Assembly (NCBI RefSeq): GCF_000331515.1
Contig: NZ_AMZO01000035.1
Span: forward strand, 1-64,000
Source: Photobacterium marinum
GTDB taxonomy: Bacteria; Pseudomonadota; Gammaproteobacteria; Enterobacterales; Vibrionaceae
DNA length: 64,000 nt
Reading direction: 5' to 3'
Part shown: positions 43,873-55,673 of the stretch, in pieces
Layout of the letters: each line of letters opens with the position of its first letter
Position numbering within the stretch: the first letter of the stretch is position 1
Position numbers and translations under genes: made by a program
The notes under the pieces: generated by a model
Told to the model about the DNA's origin: nothing
Databases searched by the model: none
Seen by the model: only the letters and a program-made list of their open reading frames with translations

Positions 43873-44673
43873 TTAATCAGAAAAAATCAGACATGACTTT
43901 CCGTCATGTTCTACCCGCTGGACACGGGTTACAAAGGTCTGTTCCAGCCGCTCGACAGTCATTACGTCATCCGGAGCCCCCTTCGCCACACAGGAGCCGT
44001 TTTTCAACAGCATCACTTTATCGGCTTCACGAAGGCTGCGATTCAAATCGTGGTTAGCCATCACAACAGCAATGCCTTTTCCTGCCATCATACGGATCAG
44101 CTTATACATCGCGGCTTCCTGTCCTATATCCAGCGCCGCGGCAGGTTCATCGAGGAGCAACAACTTTGCTTCAGGATTCAGTGTAGGCCAGACTTGCAAA
44201 CACGCCGCTGCCAAGCGAACACGTTGCCATTCACCGCCAGATAATTGCTGAATATTACGGGTCAGCTTATCGGCAATATTGAGTGCCTGACATACTTCGT
44301 CTAAGGCTTCCTGGATTTTTTCAGGCACAGCCTCTGTCAAAGCGGATAAGGCCAGCGAAAGGTAATGGTAGACACCAACTGAAAATGCCGGGCGATCCTG
44401 CTGGGCAAGATAACAACGCATTCTTGCCAGCATCTGAAGATCATAGTCAGCAATTGGCTTGCCAAGCAGATTGATCTCACCGTCTCCGTCAAACAAGCCG
44501 GAAAGCATCGACAACGCAGTACTTTTCCCGCTACCGTTGGGACCGATCAAGTGAACAATCTCTCCTGCGTCAATTGAGAAAGACACGGGTAGCAAACGCG
44601 GTGGCATTGCCAGGTTTTTAACCTCTAAGATCACCCTTTCATCCTTCTTTTGATATTTGCTTTGTGATGTCAT
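43873..44673 (-). CDS. btuD: Vitamin B12 ABC transporter ATPase
   Basis: A 266-residue ABC ATPase: Walker A LIGPNGSGKSTALS at about residue 42, signature NIQQLSGGEWQRVRLAA near 142, Walker B KLLLLDEPAAALD near 172, and the switch His in MANHDLNRSL. Together with the BtuC gene 10 bases upstream it forms the BtuCD importer, which drives B12 across the inner membrane. A GTG at codon 14 (44634), with AAGGA seven bases before it, may be the true start since the N-terminus here is longer than usual. The companion binding protein BtuF is not in the window. Confidence 0.88.
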   Translation of the reverse strand: MTSQSKYQKKDERVILEVKNLAMPPRLLPVSFSIDAGEIVHLIGPNGSGKSTALSMLSGLFDGDGEINLLGKPIADYDLQMLARMRCYLAQQDRPAFSVGVYHYLSLALSALTEAVPEKIQEALDEVCQALNIADKLTRNIQQLSGGEWQRVRLAAACLQVWPTLNPEAKLLLLDEPAAALDIGQEAAMYKLIRMMAGKGIAVVMANHDLNRSLREADKVMLLKNGSCVAKGAPDDVMTVERLEQTFVTRVQRVEHDGKSCLIFSD

Positions 44674-44683
44674 GACGAGAAAC

Positions 44684-45676
44684 TCAATCGATTTGGGATC
44701 TTAGCAGCATCCAGATAAATACAGGTGCACCAATACTGGTGATCACCACCCCGACAGGCAGTTCTGCAGAAGGTAAAATGATCCGGGACACAGTATCAGC
44801 AACTGCTAATAACAAACCACCTGTCATCGCAGACAGCGGCAACAAAAAACGGTTCTCTGTTCCCAATGCAAGGCGAAGCAAATGAGGCACAACCAGACCG
44901 ATAAAGCCGATAACACCACCCAGCGCTACAGCGGCACCGACCAGCAGCGAAACGACTAAAATCAAACGCCAGCGAAACGCCTCAACATTCAGGCCCAGCT
45001 GCTTGGCCTGCCCTTCCCCCAACATCAGCAGATCCATTTTCTTACCCTGCAAACACAGCCAGACGAGAACAGGAATAACCAGCAACAACAGAGAAAGATG
45101 TGTCCAGCTTACCCCGCCGACACTGCCCATCAGCCAGTACAGTAACTGGCGCAGGTTAAGATCATCACTAAAGTAAAATGCCCAGGTAACAATAGCACCG
45201 GACAGAATGCCAAGAGCGACACCAATTAGCAGCAATCTGGCGGTGGAAACCTTACGTCGCCGTGATAATCCGACCAGGATCGATGTAAAACACAAGGCAC
45301 CGACCATCGCAGCCAGCATCATAACGACAGGAGCAGGCTCAAAAGGTAGCGCGAAGAGCACGACAACCAAAGCCAGGCTTGAGCCACCGGAAATTCCTAA
45401 CACACCAGGTTCCGCTAAAGGATTCCCCAGCAACACCTGAAGCACTGCACCTGACACAGCAAGGGAGGCACCGATAGCAACCGCGGCCAATAACCTTGGC
45501 ATCCGTAGTTGCAACAATAACTGCTGTTCTAAACCGCCGTCCGGGGCCCAGGGCAGGATAAACAGCTCACCGACTGCGAGAGAAAAAACACTGACGGCCA
45601 GCAAAGCGACTGCAATCAGAATAAAGCTGAACTTCCACCTTGCCTGCTGGCGAGAAATAAGATCGTTTAAATGCAT
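44684..45676 (-). CDS. btuC: Vitamin B12 ABC transporter permease
   Basis: A 330-residue FecCD-type permease with about ten membrane segments. Family markers: [48 protein letters not shown] (split here: the LRMPR loop near residue 56, then [10 protein letters not shown] near 85) and the coupling region [16 protein letters not shown] near 255. With btuD it makes the inner-membrane B12 importer. Similar permeases carry iron-siderophores, but the size, the pairing with a BtuD-like ATPase and the [10 protein letters not shown] block favour B12. No cobalamin riboswitch is evident upstream. Confidence 0.85.
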   Translation of the reverse strand: MHLNDLISRQQARWKFSFILIAVALLAVSVFSLAVGELFILPWAPDGGLEQQLLLQLRMPRLLAAVAIGASLAVSGAVLQVLLGNPLAEPGVLGISGGSSLALVVVLFALPFEPAPVVMMLAAMVGALCFTSILVGLSRRRKVSTARLLLIGVALGILSGAIVTWAFYFSDDLNLRQLLYWLMGSVGGVSWTHLSLLLLVIPVLVWLCLQGKKMDLLMLGEGQAKQLGLNVEAFRWRLILVVSLLVGAAVALGGVIGFIGLVVPHLLRLALGTENRFLLPLSAMTGGLLLAVADTVSRIILPSAELPVGVVITSIGAPVFIWMLLRSQID

Positions 45677-45800
45677 TGGTCGAACACGGTAAAAAGGAAG
45701 CTTTAACCATACCGTCTCACCGTAAGATTGGAAAGCAGACTACCTGTAATTTGAATTATATATCAGTCAATTGCCTGCTTTTCACCAGATTAGAAGCGAT

Positions 45801-46847
45801 TTACTGACGTAACGTCACTTGTTCGCCAAGATCTACATCCGCCTGTTGAACAAGAAGGCATGCCCGGTGTCCGAGCGCAACCCGGGAATTAGGGAACACT
45901 ACCGCCTCTCCGCCTGACAGGGAAAAGTACTCGACGTCCTCATCGCTTCCCAATAATTTCCCTTGTTCAAAGAATGTGAAATTGGCGAGCTCATCTGGGA
46001 AGGTAAAAGAAAATTGTTCTGAGTGTTTAATCAGTGTCCGAGTAACCTTATAGATTTTGAGCTCATCGTTTTGCCATTCAGAGGGAAGTTCCTGCTCGGT
46101 TACCAATGCAAGCAGAGCCTCATAAAATAGCTCCAGAGAAGACAAGTCGTTCTCGCCGAATTCTGCGACTTTTCCCAATTCCAACGTCAAGGCCTGAGCG
46201 GCATAATACTCCGCACTGTGCCAACTAAATGTTGGCGAAGATGCATTTGACATCAACACGGCTTCAATTCCGGCCCTCGACAAAAAGGAAAACAAACGGT
46301 TACTACGGGTCGGTTTAGCGGTAAATGGGCTAACCGCAAAGGTATAATGCTTTGAATCTCGAATAGCGCTGTGCATATCTAAATGCCAGCGGTCTTTATT
46401 CTCCGCTCTTGAACCGGCAAAAAAGTGACTGATTACCTTCTGGAGCTGATTTGCAACTTTACAGTCAACATTGCGTTCTTCATTGTGGCCTTTAAAAAGA
46501 CGGTTCATATTTTCATCGATATAACGGGTCTGAGCATTGATAGCTTCCGGGTGACCGATAATCAATAAGATTCGATGAGCCGGTATAACCCGCCCCTGCA
46601 AAACCCCTTCCGTTAACCTCTGCACCAACTCGATAGGACTGGTTTCATCACCATGAATACCGGATGAAAGCACAATGTCTTTCTCTGTCCCCTTGATATT
46701 TGGCGGTGTCACCTGAAGCACACCACGCATTAATAGCTGGCATTGAACTCCGGATGAAACTGTCCATTCAGCCGTTTCAAAAGGCTGTGATAAATCCAGC
46801 GTCGCACCGAGAAAGTCTCCGTCCCTGACCTGCTGTACTAACGCCAT
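45801..46847 (-). CDS. astE: Succinylglutamate desuccinylase
   Basis: A 348-residue zinc-dependent deacylase of the AspA/AstE family. It releases glutamate and succinate from N-succinylglutamate, the last step of the arginine succinyltransferase route. Zinc ligands are in SSGIHGDETSPIEL (His and Glu) near residue 63 and WHLDMHSAIR (His) near 154; ENMNRLFKG is the substrate-binding block. The ATG has GGAGG upstream. The other ast genes are not in the window, so astE is unlinked here. Confidence 0.92.
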   Translation of the reverse strand: MALVQQVRDGDFLGATLDLSQPFETAEWTVSSGVQCQLLMRGVLQVTPPNIKGTEKDIVLSSGIHGDETSPIELVQRLTEGVLQGRVIPAHRILLIIGHPEAINAQTRYIDENMNRLFKGHNEERNVDCKVANQLQKVISHFFAGSRAENKDRWHLDMHSAIRDSKHYTFAVSPFTAKPTRSNRLFSFLSRAGIEAVLMSNASSPTFSWHSAEYYAAQALTLELGKVAEFGENDLSSLELFYEALLALVTEQELPSEWQNDELKIYKVTRTLIKHSEQFSFTFPDELANFTFFEQGKLLGSDEDVEYFSLSGGEAVVFPNSRVALGHRACLLVQQADVDLGEQVTLRQ

Positions 46848-47004
46848 ACATAACCTCCGTGTTATTACTGTTATTCAGTGGATGTCACTACATATCAACA
46901 TACCAAAAGGTTACACCTTTGTAACATTGTTATTTTAAGTTTGTGATATTCAATAACGGGAAAAAGATAGGAAAAAGAAGCTGGAAGGGAAAGATATAAG
47001 AAGC

Positions 47005-47036
47005 AAAAAGGGAACTGTGACAAACACAGCTCCCCT
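47005..47036 (-). terminator. Terminator of the envelope operon
   Basis: On the minus strand GGGAGCTGTG pairs with CACAGTTCCC (one G-U pair) around TTTGT, followed by five T. It lies about 42 bases after the last gene of the three-gene operon. Confidence 0.85.
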
Positions 47037-47077
47037 TTCTATACAACAGCTTCTATCTGACAGAAAGCTGACTAAGA

Positions 47078-48217
47078 TTAACGGCACTCGGTAACTTTAA
47101 CCGCTCTGACTTTCAACTCTTCCGCTTTACAACCTAAATCTGACGTAAGCTTATCGGTGTCACCGAAACAGCCCATATCAAAACTGGTAAAGTAATCCAG
47201 AACACCGGTCGTTGAACGTGCACTTACCGGGCAACTTACCCGATAATGAACATCCACGCATCCCACCGCTTTAGGTTCCACTTTCGGTAACTGGCCACCA
47301 ATGTGAATTTCACCATAGCAGTTCATCGCCCCCAAGCGTGTACCGGAAAGCAGCTTATCAAGATAAGCCTTCTTGGCTTGCTGTTTAGCCAGTTTTTCAG
47401 CCTGCAACTGACGTTCCTTTTCCTGTTGCTGGCGTTCTTTCTCACGCTGACGGGCCAATTGTTCCGCCTCACGCTTGCGAGCCAGCTCCAGCTCTCTTCT
47501 GCGTTCTTGTTCAGCCTTTCTTTTCTGCTCAGCTAAAGCACGTTGCTGATCTTCATAACGCTGTTGCTTGCGTTGCCACTCAGCCTCTCTTTCTCTGGCC
47601 CGACGCTGCTCTTCAAGATATTCACGTCGCTGTTGCTCCTGCATCGCATTGGCCTGACGTATCGCCGAATTAATTTCGAGATTCCGCTGTGCATTCCTTT
47701 CAGCAAGATCTGATAGTCCCTGCGACAAACCTTGCATGAATGTATTCATCGCTAAGTTATCATCAGACTCCATTTCTCGTTCCATCTCAAGGCGACGTAA
47801 CCGTGCGACCTCTCGCTGTCTTTCACACTCTCGACGTTCAGCTTCGCGTTTACGCTGTTTAGCCAGTGCAATTTCTTTGGCTTCCAGTTTACGTTCGGAC
47901 TCAAGATCATTCCTGACTCGCGCTAACTGTGCTTTGTCTGATTCACTGTTCGCATACTCCGACGCTTCAGAAAGCCTCTCTTGCGCACATGAATAAAGAC
48001 GACTTGAAATACAACTGCTTGCCTGCCGTAAAGCTTCACGAAAATCCATGCGATCCAGTTCATCCAATTGGTCAAGCATGTCCAGCATGGCTTTCATTTC
48101 CTGCTCACTAGGCTGATTCGAGTCAGCGGCCTTGGAGTATGCATAATTTGTAACCGACAAGAGGCTGAATGCAACAATAACCGGCTTGATAAATGATTTC
48201 ATTTTATCTCTTTGCAT
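47078..48217 (-). CDS. Exported coiled-coil protein, third gene of envelope operon
   Basis: A 379-residue protein of unknown family. A signal peptide (ends near AYSKA) is followed by a short cysteine-containing helix (SSCISSRLYSCAQERL), then about 150 residues of Arg/Glu/Gln-rich coiled coil (about residues 105-290), and a C-terminal domain of 90 residues with six cysteines (MNCYGEI, VGCVDV, VSCPVS, MGCFGD, LGCKAE, TECR) that likely form disulfides. The ATG at 48217 overlaps the previous stop (TAATG) with GAGG before it, so translation is coupled; ATG 48202 is possible. Probable periplasmic structural or scaffold protein. Confidence 0.7.
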   Translation of the reverse strand: MQRDKMKSFIKPVIVAFSLLSVTNYAYSKAADSNQPSEQEMKAMLDMLDQLDELDRMDFREALRQASSCISSRLYSCAQERLSEASEYANSESDKAQLARVRNDLESERKLEAKEIALAKQRKREAERRECERQREVARLRRLEMEREMESDDNLAMNTFMQGLSQGLSDLAERNAQRNLEINSAIRQANAMQEQQRREYLEEQRRAREREAEWQRKQQRYEDQQRALAEQKRKAEQERRRELELARKREAEQLARQREKERQQQEKERQLQAEKLAKQQAKKAYLDKLLSGTRLGAMNCYGEIHIGGQLPKVEPKAVGCVDVHYRVSCPVSARSTTGVLDYFTSFDMGCFGDTDKLTSDLGCKAEELKVRAVKVTECR

Positions 48218-49914
48218 TATCGCCTCGCTTTCGGCTTAAGCTGATTTAACTCGAGAATGTTGTTCATAGTGGCATTCATCTGCTGTGTGGCAGCTACAAC
48301 ACGCAACCACTGTGATTTTTCCTGCTCACCGATATTGATTACAGAAAGAATGCCAACCAATTGCTTACGAGCTTCATAACTCTTACATCGAGGTGTTGAT
48401 GGCAACTCTGGAATGTCTGCATGCTCAGGAATACCCGGCAAACGGACTACCGGCTGGGTAAGTTGTTTCACCGGTCGTAACAGACAGGCATCAAACAGTT
48501 TGTTTTGCTCAGGGTTTAACTGACCGTGGATTTGATCGATCCTGGCCTGATCATCCAGATGCTTAAAATACCGTGTTCCTTCTGCCATCATCCGGCGCTC
48601 AGCACGAACAAAAGCCAACTCTTCCAGCAGAATCTGGCCATTAAGCAGGAACTTATCATTCTTGAGCCGGGAATAGTAACGGTAATCCCGCTTGATATTT
48701 TTCATCCTTTGCTCTGGAGAAATGCTAAGGTAGCTTTCCATATCCGAAAAAGCCGGATAACTCATCGCTTCGTTAACTAAATCGACGGCATCACTGTAAA
48801 ACGACTCTGTGCTTGAGAAGTAATACCCCTGCTGTTCGGCCGTCTCTAATGAGTTGAGCTTGTCCCCCTGAGCCAGCGGTGACGTTCTGGCTGCAGCAAA
48901 TAGCTTATCAGGACGGATGAAATCTTCGTTCAGCGCTTCATCGGTATTGATTTGCGGCATCAATGAGCGCAGATTTTGCTGTAACAAGGATGCGCAATTC
49001 TTACTGAAAAAGCGGTATTCCCCTGAATATCGCCAGTGGATATCAGCCAGTTCCCTGACCATTTGTTCGCTTTGATGTTTATCCAGGTTCAGCGGCAATG
49101 AATAGACTTCCCGAAATTCGCTGATAGCGTAATCACGGTAAGCATCAATAAACGGAAACGCAAAAAGGTAGGCATTATATTGCCCGGACAGTGCTTTCAC
49201 AGTATCCAGTTCAAACTCATCAATGTGTGCCATATAGCCGAGAACAAGGTGCTCGAAAACGTTAGTATCACAACTTTCTTTTTCTGGAAGTCCTTTTTCA
49301 GACTCGTCTTCAGGACAAATCACCAGGCGCAGTGCAACATGCCCGAAACTAGAACTTAAGTTCTTCCCCTCTCCGGCAAAAAGCAGATGAATTTCACTGA
49401 CCTGCTCCGGTGCTACCCAAGCAATCTTTCCGCCTTTATAGCGGTCAACGACAAAAAACGGAACTTTGTCCTGACATTTAAGAGCTGTCACCTGAACTTG
49501 ATAACGCTGCTGAAAATAACGGGCGAAAACTGGCTGACGACAGGCAAAATCTGGCTGCAACAGATAGTCTGATAATACTTCAGCAAATGATGAAGCTCCT
49601 TGTTCACTACCGCTGACAACCTCATCTAGCTGGTAAAAAGATTCATCAGCAACCAACACAGGATTATCAGCAGACTGAATAAGCTCAACCAATAATTTCT
49701 TGCCAGACAAAGACTGTCTTTCCGGTGAAATGGTCTGAGATATACGGGTCTGAGCCTCCTGCTCAATAGCACGGTGAACATCAGCTGGGACAGCTGATAA
49801 CTGTGCCTCTAGTAATTGCCAGTCGTTTGCTGAGATTGGTTTCGATACTTGCTGAACAGATTGTTGAGCACACCCTGCCAGTAGCAGGGTGATAATTATA
49901 ATTAATCGTTTCAT
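48217..49914 (-). CDS. DUF4105 lipoprotein, second gene of envelope operon
   Basis: A 565-residue predicted lipoprotein (lipobox LLLAGC at residues 10-15). The central part has the DUF4105 hallmarks: HLLFAGEGKNLSSSFGHVALRL, then FLVLGYMAHIDEF-like text and the RFFSKNCASLLQQNLRSL segment, where a Cys and His may form a peptidase-like site; DUF4105 proteins have been compared with NlpC/P60-type folds. The outer parts are helical. It lies 13 bases after the PEGA/Sel1 gene and overlaps the coiled-coil gene. An envelope hydrolase role is an inference. Confidence 0.82.
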   Translation of the reverse strand: MKRLIIIITLLLAGCAQQSVQQVSKPISANDWQLLEAQLSAVPADVHRAIEQEAQTRISQTISPERQSLSGKKLLVELIQSADNPVLVADESFYQLDEVVSGSEQGASSFAEVLSDYLLQPDFACRQPVFARYFQQRYQVQVTALKCQDKVPFFVVDRYKGGKIAWVAPEQVSEIHLLFAGEGKNLSSSFGHVALRLVICPEDESEKGLPEKESCDTNVFEHLVLGYMAHIDEFELDTVKALSGQYNAYLFAFPFIDAYRDYAISEFREVYSLPLNLDKHQSEQMVRELADIHWRYSGEYRFFSKNCASLLQQNLRSLMPQINTDEALNEDFIRPDKLFAAARTSPLAQGDKLNSLETAEQQGYYFSSTESFYSDAVDLVNEAMSYPAFSDMESYLSISPEQRMKNIKRDYRYYSRLKNDKFLLNGQILLEELAFVRAERRMMAEGTRYFKHLDDQARIDQIHGQLNPEQNKLFDACLLRPVKQLTQPVVRLPGIPEHADIPELPSTPRCKSYEARKQLVGILSVINIGEQEKSQWLRVVAATQQMNATMNNILELNQLKPKARR

Positions 49915-49927
49915 CGTGATGTCCGAC

Positions 49928-51064
49928 TCACCGTGATGCTAATAGCGGGTCATCAGACTGTTCATTGCGGATCTGTTGCTGCTGATATGCTTTGGCCATC
50001 ATTGAGTCAGGCTTGGCCCACGCTGAAGCATGCGCGGCTAATTGCTCCGAAAGATATACCTGGCGAGTCATGTTAATTGGCGTTGAAATAACATCAAGCA
50101 AGGTACTCGAAGCTGAAACCAAAGGCCCTCCAAGAGTGATAGCGAAAGGATTTTCCTCCTCTGAGATAATTTCCATCCCACCCTCCAGGAAGCGGGTGTA
50201 TGAAATGCCATCAATCTCTTTACGAATTTCTTTACGCTTGGCTTGAGCTACTTTCTGTTGTTTTACTTCATTGATTTTCTCTAGCCAATACTGAGCCTGC
50301 TCAGTACTTTGCTCGAAACCTTTACCAGTCTTATATCGCTGGCTTACAGATTCCATGGCTTTTACATTGCCTGCTTTAGCCGAAGTTAATTCAGCCTGTG
50401 CATTTGCAGACTCAATATTCTTGCGCCAAAGCTGAGCCTGCTCGTCACTTTGTACGACTCCCTTACCTTCTTCATAACGCTTAATCAGTTTCGTCATAGC
50501 TGTTATGTTTCCGGCTTTAGCTGCTGCCAGATCCATTTCGGCCAGCACTGATTCGCGCTTCTGTTGCCAATAGCGGGCTTTATTCAAATTCTTTGCGATA
50601 CCTTCGCCGACGGTATAACGCTGCACCATTTGAGCCATTGCGTCCAGATCACCGCTACGAGCTGCTATCAAATCAGCTTGTGCGGCTTGACGTAATTGTT
50701 TTTCAGCCGCTTGTTGTCGTGCTTTTTTAGCACTCGCAGTCAACTCAACCGCTCCCAATACAACATCAATACGCTGAGGGACACCTTGAACAACATTTAG
50801 CTGTTTAACAAAAATCTGTTCATGTTCATCATCGACCTTTTTTTGCGCACGCAATGTCGACTTTCCGGCCTTGACCGGGATGTCCAGTTTTGGGCATGTA
50901 CCCTTATATTCGTTGTTAATAAAAATACGGGTTTCAGTGTCATTCTTATCGCATTTAACACGAACAATTGAATAACCGGCATTGGCTGTGCCGCTTACAA
51001 TCAGCAAGCCTGACAACAAAAAAAGGCTGCGGGATAGTTTTTTAGAGTATGGTGGTTTCAGCAT
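49928..51064 (-). CDS. PEGA and Sel1-repeat exported protein, first gene of envelope operon
   Basis: A 378-residue protein with signal peptide (cleavage near GTANAG). Residues 25-105 look like a PEGA-type domain (CDKNDTETRIFINNEYKGTCP, then VPQRIDVVL). Three Sel1-like repeats of about 55 residues follow, each with A-x-x-G-(D/N)-x-x-AM and Y-x-x-G-x-G: SGDLDAMAQMVQRYTVGEGI, AGNITAMTKLIKRYEEGKGV, AGNVKAMESVSQRYKTGKGF. Such repeats mediate protein contacts. I chose ATG 51064 (GGAG eight bases upstream), which opens a normal signal peptide; the open frame runs 16 codons further. Confidence 0.75.
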   Translation of the reverse strand: MLKPPYSKKLSRSLFLLSGLLIVSGTANAGYSIVRVKCDKNDTETRIFINNEYKGTCPKLDIPVKAGKSTLRAQKKVDDEHEQIFVKQLNVVQGVPQRIDVVLGAVELTASAKKARQQAAEKQLRQAAQADLIAARSGDLDAMAQMVQRYTVGEGIAKNLNKARYWQQKRESVLAEMDLAAAKAGNITAMTKLIKRYEEGKGVVQSDEQAQLWRKNIESANAQAELTSAKAGNVKAMESVSQRYKTGKGFEQSTEQAQYWLEKINEVKQQKVAQAKRKEIRKEIDGISYTRFLEGGMEIISEEENPFAITLGGPLVSASSTLLDVISTPINMTRQVYLSEQLAAHASAWAKPDSMMAKAYQQQQIRNEQSDDPLLASR

Positions 51065-51333
51065 TATAATTATGGCTCCAGGCGTTGTTTTATCCATCGA
51101 CGCCGGAATCATACGTACATTCCCACAGGCAATAATTGACTGGCATCATTATCGCCTCGCTGAATAGAGACGCAAAACACTACACAGCAATTGAATGCCA
51201 TTCCTTTATGTCATCAAAGTATGTATATACAGACAAGAATATTAAACAGGGGTGATTGCAACAGAGTGAATTGACGAGATATAGCAAGCTGTCTGTTCTG
51301 CAGATTCAAGGAAGGGAAAAGCAAATAAAAGAA

Positions 51334-51366
51334 AACCCAAGTGAGTCTACACACCTCACTTGGGTT
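51334..51366 (-). terminator. Terminator of ihfA
   Basis: A 12-base-pair perfect stem AACCCAAGTGAG/CTCACTTGGGTT with a nine-base loop; the minus strand continues into TTTTCTTTTATTT. It lies about 25 bases past the stop. Confidence 0.88.
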
Positions 51367-51390
51367 CTGTTGTTATCGCACTTAAAACTG

Positions 51391-51687
51391 CTATTTTTCG
51401 ATTTCGATACTTTCTACGCGAGCTTTAAGTTTTTGGCCTGGGCGGAAAGTAACAACACGGCGGGCAGAAATTGGAATATCTTCGCCCGTTTTAGGATTTC
51501 TTCCTGGTCGCTCATTCTTGTCGCGCAGATCAAAGTTACCAAAACCTGATAGCTTCACCTGCTCGCCATTTTCCAGAGCTTTCCTGATTTCTTCAAAGAA
51601 GACTTCCACCGTATCCTTGGCGTCCCGTTTGCTCAATCCAACATTCTCAAACAGGTTCTCAGCCAAATCGGCTTTTGTGAGCGCCAT
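51391..51687 (-). CDS. ihfA: Integration host factor alpha subunit
   Basis: A 98-residue DNA-bending protein of the HU/IHF family; with the beta subunit it kinks DNA at specific sites. [20 protein letters not shown] opens the fold, and the DNA-minor-groove arm with its proline is in [27 protein letters not shown]. The ATG at 51687 has AGGGA eight bases upstream; a TTG five codons earlier is in frame but unlikely. It follows pheT on the same strand, as in most enterics and vibrios, but a terminator in the 475-base gap implies its own promoter. Confidence 0.96.
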   Translation of the reverse strand: MALTKADLAENLFENVGLSKRDAKDTVEVFFEEIRKALENGEQVKLSGFGNFDLRDKNERPGRNPKTGEDIPISARRVVTFRPGQKLKARVESIEIEK

Positions 51688-52162
51688 AGATAATTCCCTC
51701 AAGACTATGTTGAATGGATAGCAGACATAAACTTAGTTATATCCACTGCGAATTAGTCACTGGAAATAAAGGTTTTACTGGCGACTCACTATGCACCCTA
51801 CGACGCCAGTTAAGTGCTTTATTCCAACTAGAGACAAGTTTAAGCCAACTAGCTGATTTCCGCCAACTTTTTTCGTTAATCTTGGTACTAAATTATTGTT
51901 TTTTAATAGCAAGAAAAGGCAAAAATCATGCACCTGGTTGTGCTTCTGATTCAAATGATGCAAAAATAACCACTACAAAATCATTTGTATACCGCATAAG
52001 TAACTATATTCTAAGCCAGATTCAGTAAATACCCCTAAGTATCAGATTGTTATAATGTTTTAGATACAGATCAAAAAAAAGCAGCCCATAAGGGCTGCTT
52101 TCATAAAACAATGACTTAAAAAGCAATAAAGTTTTATCGATTTAAGCCGTCATTGTCCACTA
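51688..52162. promoter_or_regulatory. pheT-ihfA gap with terminator
   Basis: This 475-base gap has no gene. It contains the pheT terminator (52073-52103) and then about 385 bases that must hold the ihfA promoter. The gap is larger than in E. coli, where pheT and ihfA nearly touch. Confidence 0.6.
52073..52103 (-). terminator. Terminator of pheST
   Basis: Stem AAGCAGCCC/GGGCTGCTT with loop ATAA; the minus strand continues in eight T. It separates pheST from ihfA. Confidence 0.9.
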
Positions 52163-54550
52163 TTAGTCACGTAATGAAGCACCGAAACGCTCAGCAAGTA
52201 CTGCAACAATGCTATCAACTGCACCAGAGATATCTGCTTCTTCAAGCGTACGCTCAGCAGATTGTAGTGTCAGGGCAATTGCAAGGCTCTTCTGACCTTC
52301 TTCGATACCTTTACCACGGTATACGTCGAACAGATTTACGTCTGTCAGCAACTCACCGCCGTTTGCGCGGCAAACTTCAACAACGTCACCAGCAGAAACT
52401 TCTTCGTTCACTACTACTGCGATATCACGACGGTTTGCAGGGAACTTAGACAACGCTACTGCTTCAGGAATCACACGGGTATCAATTGCAGACCACTCGA
52501 TTTCGAATACGATAGTGCGGCCGTTAAGACCAAACTTACGCTCAAGCTCAGGGTGAACAGTACCGATAACACCAACCTCTTTACCGTCAACAACGATTGC
52601 TGCAGACTGGCCAGGGTGAAGTGCCGGGTGCTTAACGGCTTTGAAACCGTATGCTTTCTCGTTAGCAGTCAGCTCAAGAATCGCTTCCAGATCACCTTTC
52701 AGGTCGAAGAAATCAACAGTGTTAGTGTCAATATCCCAATGCTCTTCGCTGCGAGTACCGGCAATAACACCAGCCAGCATTGGCTCCTGGCGCATACCAT
52801 TTTCAGCAGTTTCACATGGAATGAAACGCAGGCCGTATTCGAACAGGCGAACTCGTGGCTGTTGACGCTTCTGGTTGTGAACAACTGTGTTCAGCAGACC
52901 CTGGATCAGACCCAGACGCATTGCAGACATATCCGCAGAGATCGGGTTTGGCAGAACCAGTGGCTCAACGTCAGGCACGATTAGTTTCTGCTGATCTGGC
53001 TCAACGAAGCTATAAGTGATCGCTTCGTGGAAACCACGGTCTACAAGCAGGTCACGAACACGTTTAAGAGGCTGGTTTGCTTCTTTGTGATCGTTCATTT
53101 TCAATGCCGCAGCAGGCGACTGATTTGGAATATTGTTGTAACCATAGATACGACCAACTTCTTCAATCAGATCCTGTTCGATAGCGATATCGAAACGCCA
53201 TGTCGGAGCTGTAGCAGCCCAGCCTTCAGCTGTTGCTTCAACAGACATACCAAGGCGTTCAAGAATCTCAACAACGTCAGCATCTTCAATGTGGTGACCC
53301 AGCAAGTTATCCAGCTTAATACGACGCAGAGTTACTTTGTTCGGCTTAGGCAGATCAGCTTCAGACTCAACAGTTACAACAGGTGCAACTTCACCACCGC
53401 AGATCTCAACGATAAGCTGAGTAGCACGCTCCATTGCACTAGCCTGAAGAGCATAGTCCACACCACGCTCAAAACGCATTGAGGAGTCAGTGTGCAGACC
53501 GTAGCTACGTGCACGACCACGGATTGCGTCAGGTGCGAAGAAAGCGCATTCCAGCATGATGTCAGTTGTACCAGACATAACACCTGACAGTTCACCACCG
53601 AAGATACCAGCCATTGCCAGTGCCTTATTGTGGTCAGCAACAACCAGAGTATCTGTATTCAGCACAACTTCTGAACCGTCAAGAAGAGTCAGCTTCTCGT
53701 CCTGCTCAGCCATGCGAACAACGATACCGCCTTCAATCTTAGCTAGATCGAATGCGTGCATTGGCTGGCCCTGCTCAAGCAGTACGTAGTTAGTGATATC
53801 AACAACAGGATCGATTGAACGGATACCACAACGACGCAGTTTTTCCTGCATCCATAGTGGAGTTTCAGCTTTCACGTTTACATTCTTGATCACACGACCA
53901 AGGTAACGTGGACATGCCGCTGATTCTTTAACTTCGATAGAAACTGTATCGTCGATAGACGGTGCAACAGCGTCTACTGCTGGCTCAGTTACGTCAGTAC
54001 GGTTCAGTACACCAACTTCACGAGCCATACCACGGATGCTAAAGCAGTCAGCACGGTTTGCTGTCAGGTCAACGTCTACAGTTACGTCATCAAGACCCAG
54101 GAATTCGCGGAAATCAGTACCAAGTACCGCATCTTCAGCCAGTTCCATGATGCCGTCAGACTCAACATCAATACCCAGCTCGGTGAATGAGCAAAGCATA
54201 CCGTGAGAAGGCTGGCCACGCAGTTTCGCTTTTTTAATCTTGAAGTCACCAGGAAGTACTGCACCAACAGTCGCTACAGCAACTTTCAGGCCCAGACGAC
54301 AGTTAGGCGCACCACAAACGATGTCCAGCAGTTCTTCTTCACCAACATCAACTTTAGTAACGCGTAGTTTGTCGGCATCCGGGTGCTGAGCACACTCAAC
54401 AACCTGACCTACTTTAACGCCAGTGAAAGAGCCGGCTACAGGCAGTACGTCGTCTACCTCAAGGCCAGCCATTGTAATTTGGTGAGTAAGTTCATCAGTA
54501 GTAACAGAAGGACTTACCCACTCACGAAGCCATGATTCGCTGAATTTCAT
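52163..54550 (-). CDS. pheT: Phenylalanine-tRNA ligase beta subunit
   Basis: A 795-residue subunit, the E. coli length, that with PheS forms the alpha2-beta2 enzyme charging tRNA-Phe. The N-terminal OB-like tRNA-binding domain ([24 protein letters not shown]) is at about residues 45-150, the B3/B4 editing region with [10 protein letters not shown] and [24 protein letters not shown] is at 210-275, and the C-terminal anticodon-binding FDX-ACB domain starts near residue 700 ([14 protein letters not shown]). It begins 18 bases after pheS, in one operon. Confidence 0.98.
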   Translation of the reverse strand: MKFSESWLREWVSPSVTTDELTHQITMAGLEVDDVLPVAGSFTGVKVGQVVECAQHPDADKLRVTKVDVGEEELLDIVCGAPNCRLGLKVAVATVGAVLPGDFKIKKAKLRGQPSHGMLCSFTELGIDVESDGIMELAEDAVLGTDFREFLGLDDVTVDVDLTANRADCFSIRGMAREVGVLNRTDVTEPAVDAVAPSIDDTVSIEVKESAACPRYLGRVIKNVNVKAETPLWMQEKLRRCGIRSIDPVVDITNYVLLEQGQPMHAFDLAKIEGGIVVRMAEQDEKLTLLDGSEVVLNTDTLVVADHNKALAMAGIFGGELSGVMSGTTDIMLECAFFAPDAIRGRARSYGLHTDSSMRFERGVDYALQASAMERATQLIVEICGGEVAPVVTVESEADLPKPNKVTLRRIKLDNLLGHHIEDADVVEILERLGMSVEATAEGWAATAPTWRFDIAIEQDLIEEVGRIYGYNNIPNQSPAAALKMNDHKEANQPLKRVRDLLVDRGFHEAITYSFVEPDQQKLIVPDVEPLVLPNPISADMSAMRLGLIQGLLNTVVHNQKRQQPRVRLFEYGLRFIPCETAENGMRQEPMLAGVIAGTRSEEHWDIDTNTVDFFDLKGDLEAILELTANEKAYGFKAVKHPALHPGQSAAIVVDGKEVGVIGTVHPELERKFGLNGRTIVFEIEWSAIDTRVIPEAVALSKFPANRRDIAVVVNEEVSAGDVVEVCRANGGELLTDVNLFDVYRGKGIEEGQKSLAIALTLQSAERTLEEADISGAVDSIVAVLAERFGASLRD

Positions 54551-54568
54551 AGTGTTTAAACCTCTGGA

Positions 54569-55582
<1,014 letters not shown>

Positions 55583-55673
55583 TTAAGGGAGATATAAATT
55601 CGCGTAACGATACATACTAAAGAAACATGCGTCTAAATCCAAATCGAATCGCATCAAAAAGGTTGTTTTGAGC

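Noticed and set aside
45677-45800. Cobalamin riboswitch upstream of btuC
   Set aside because: The gap is only 124 bases and lacks the B12-box and core helices.
53027-53482. 151-codon open frame opposite pheT
   Set aside because: Shadow of the highly conserved pheT coding strand.
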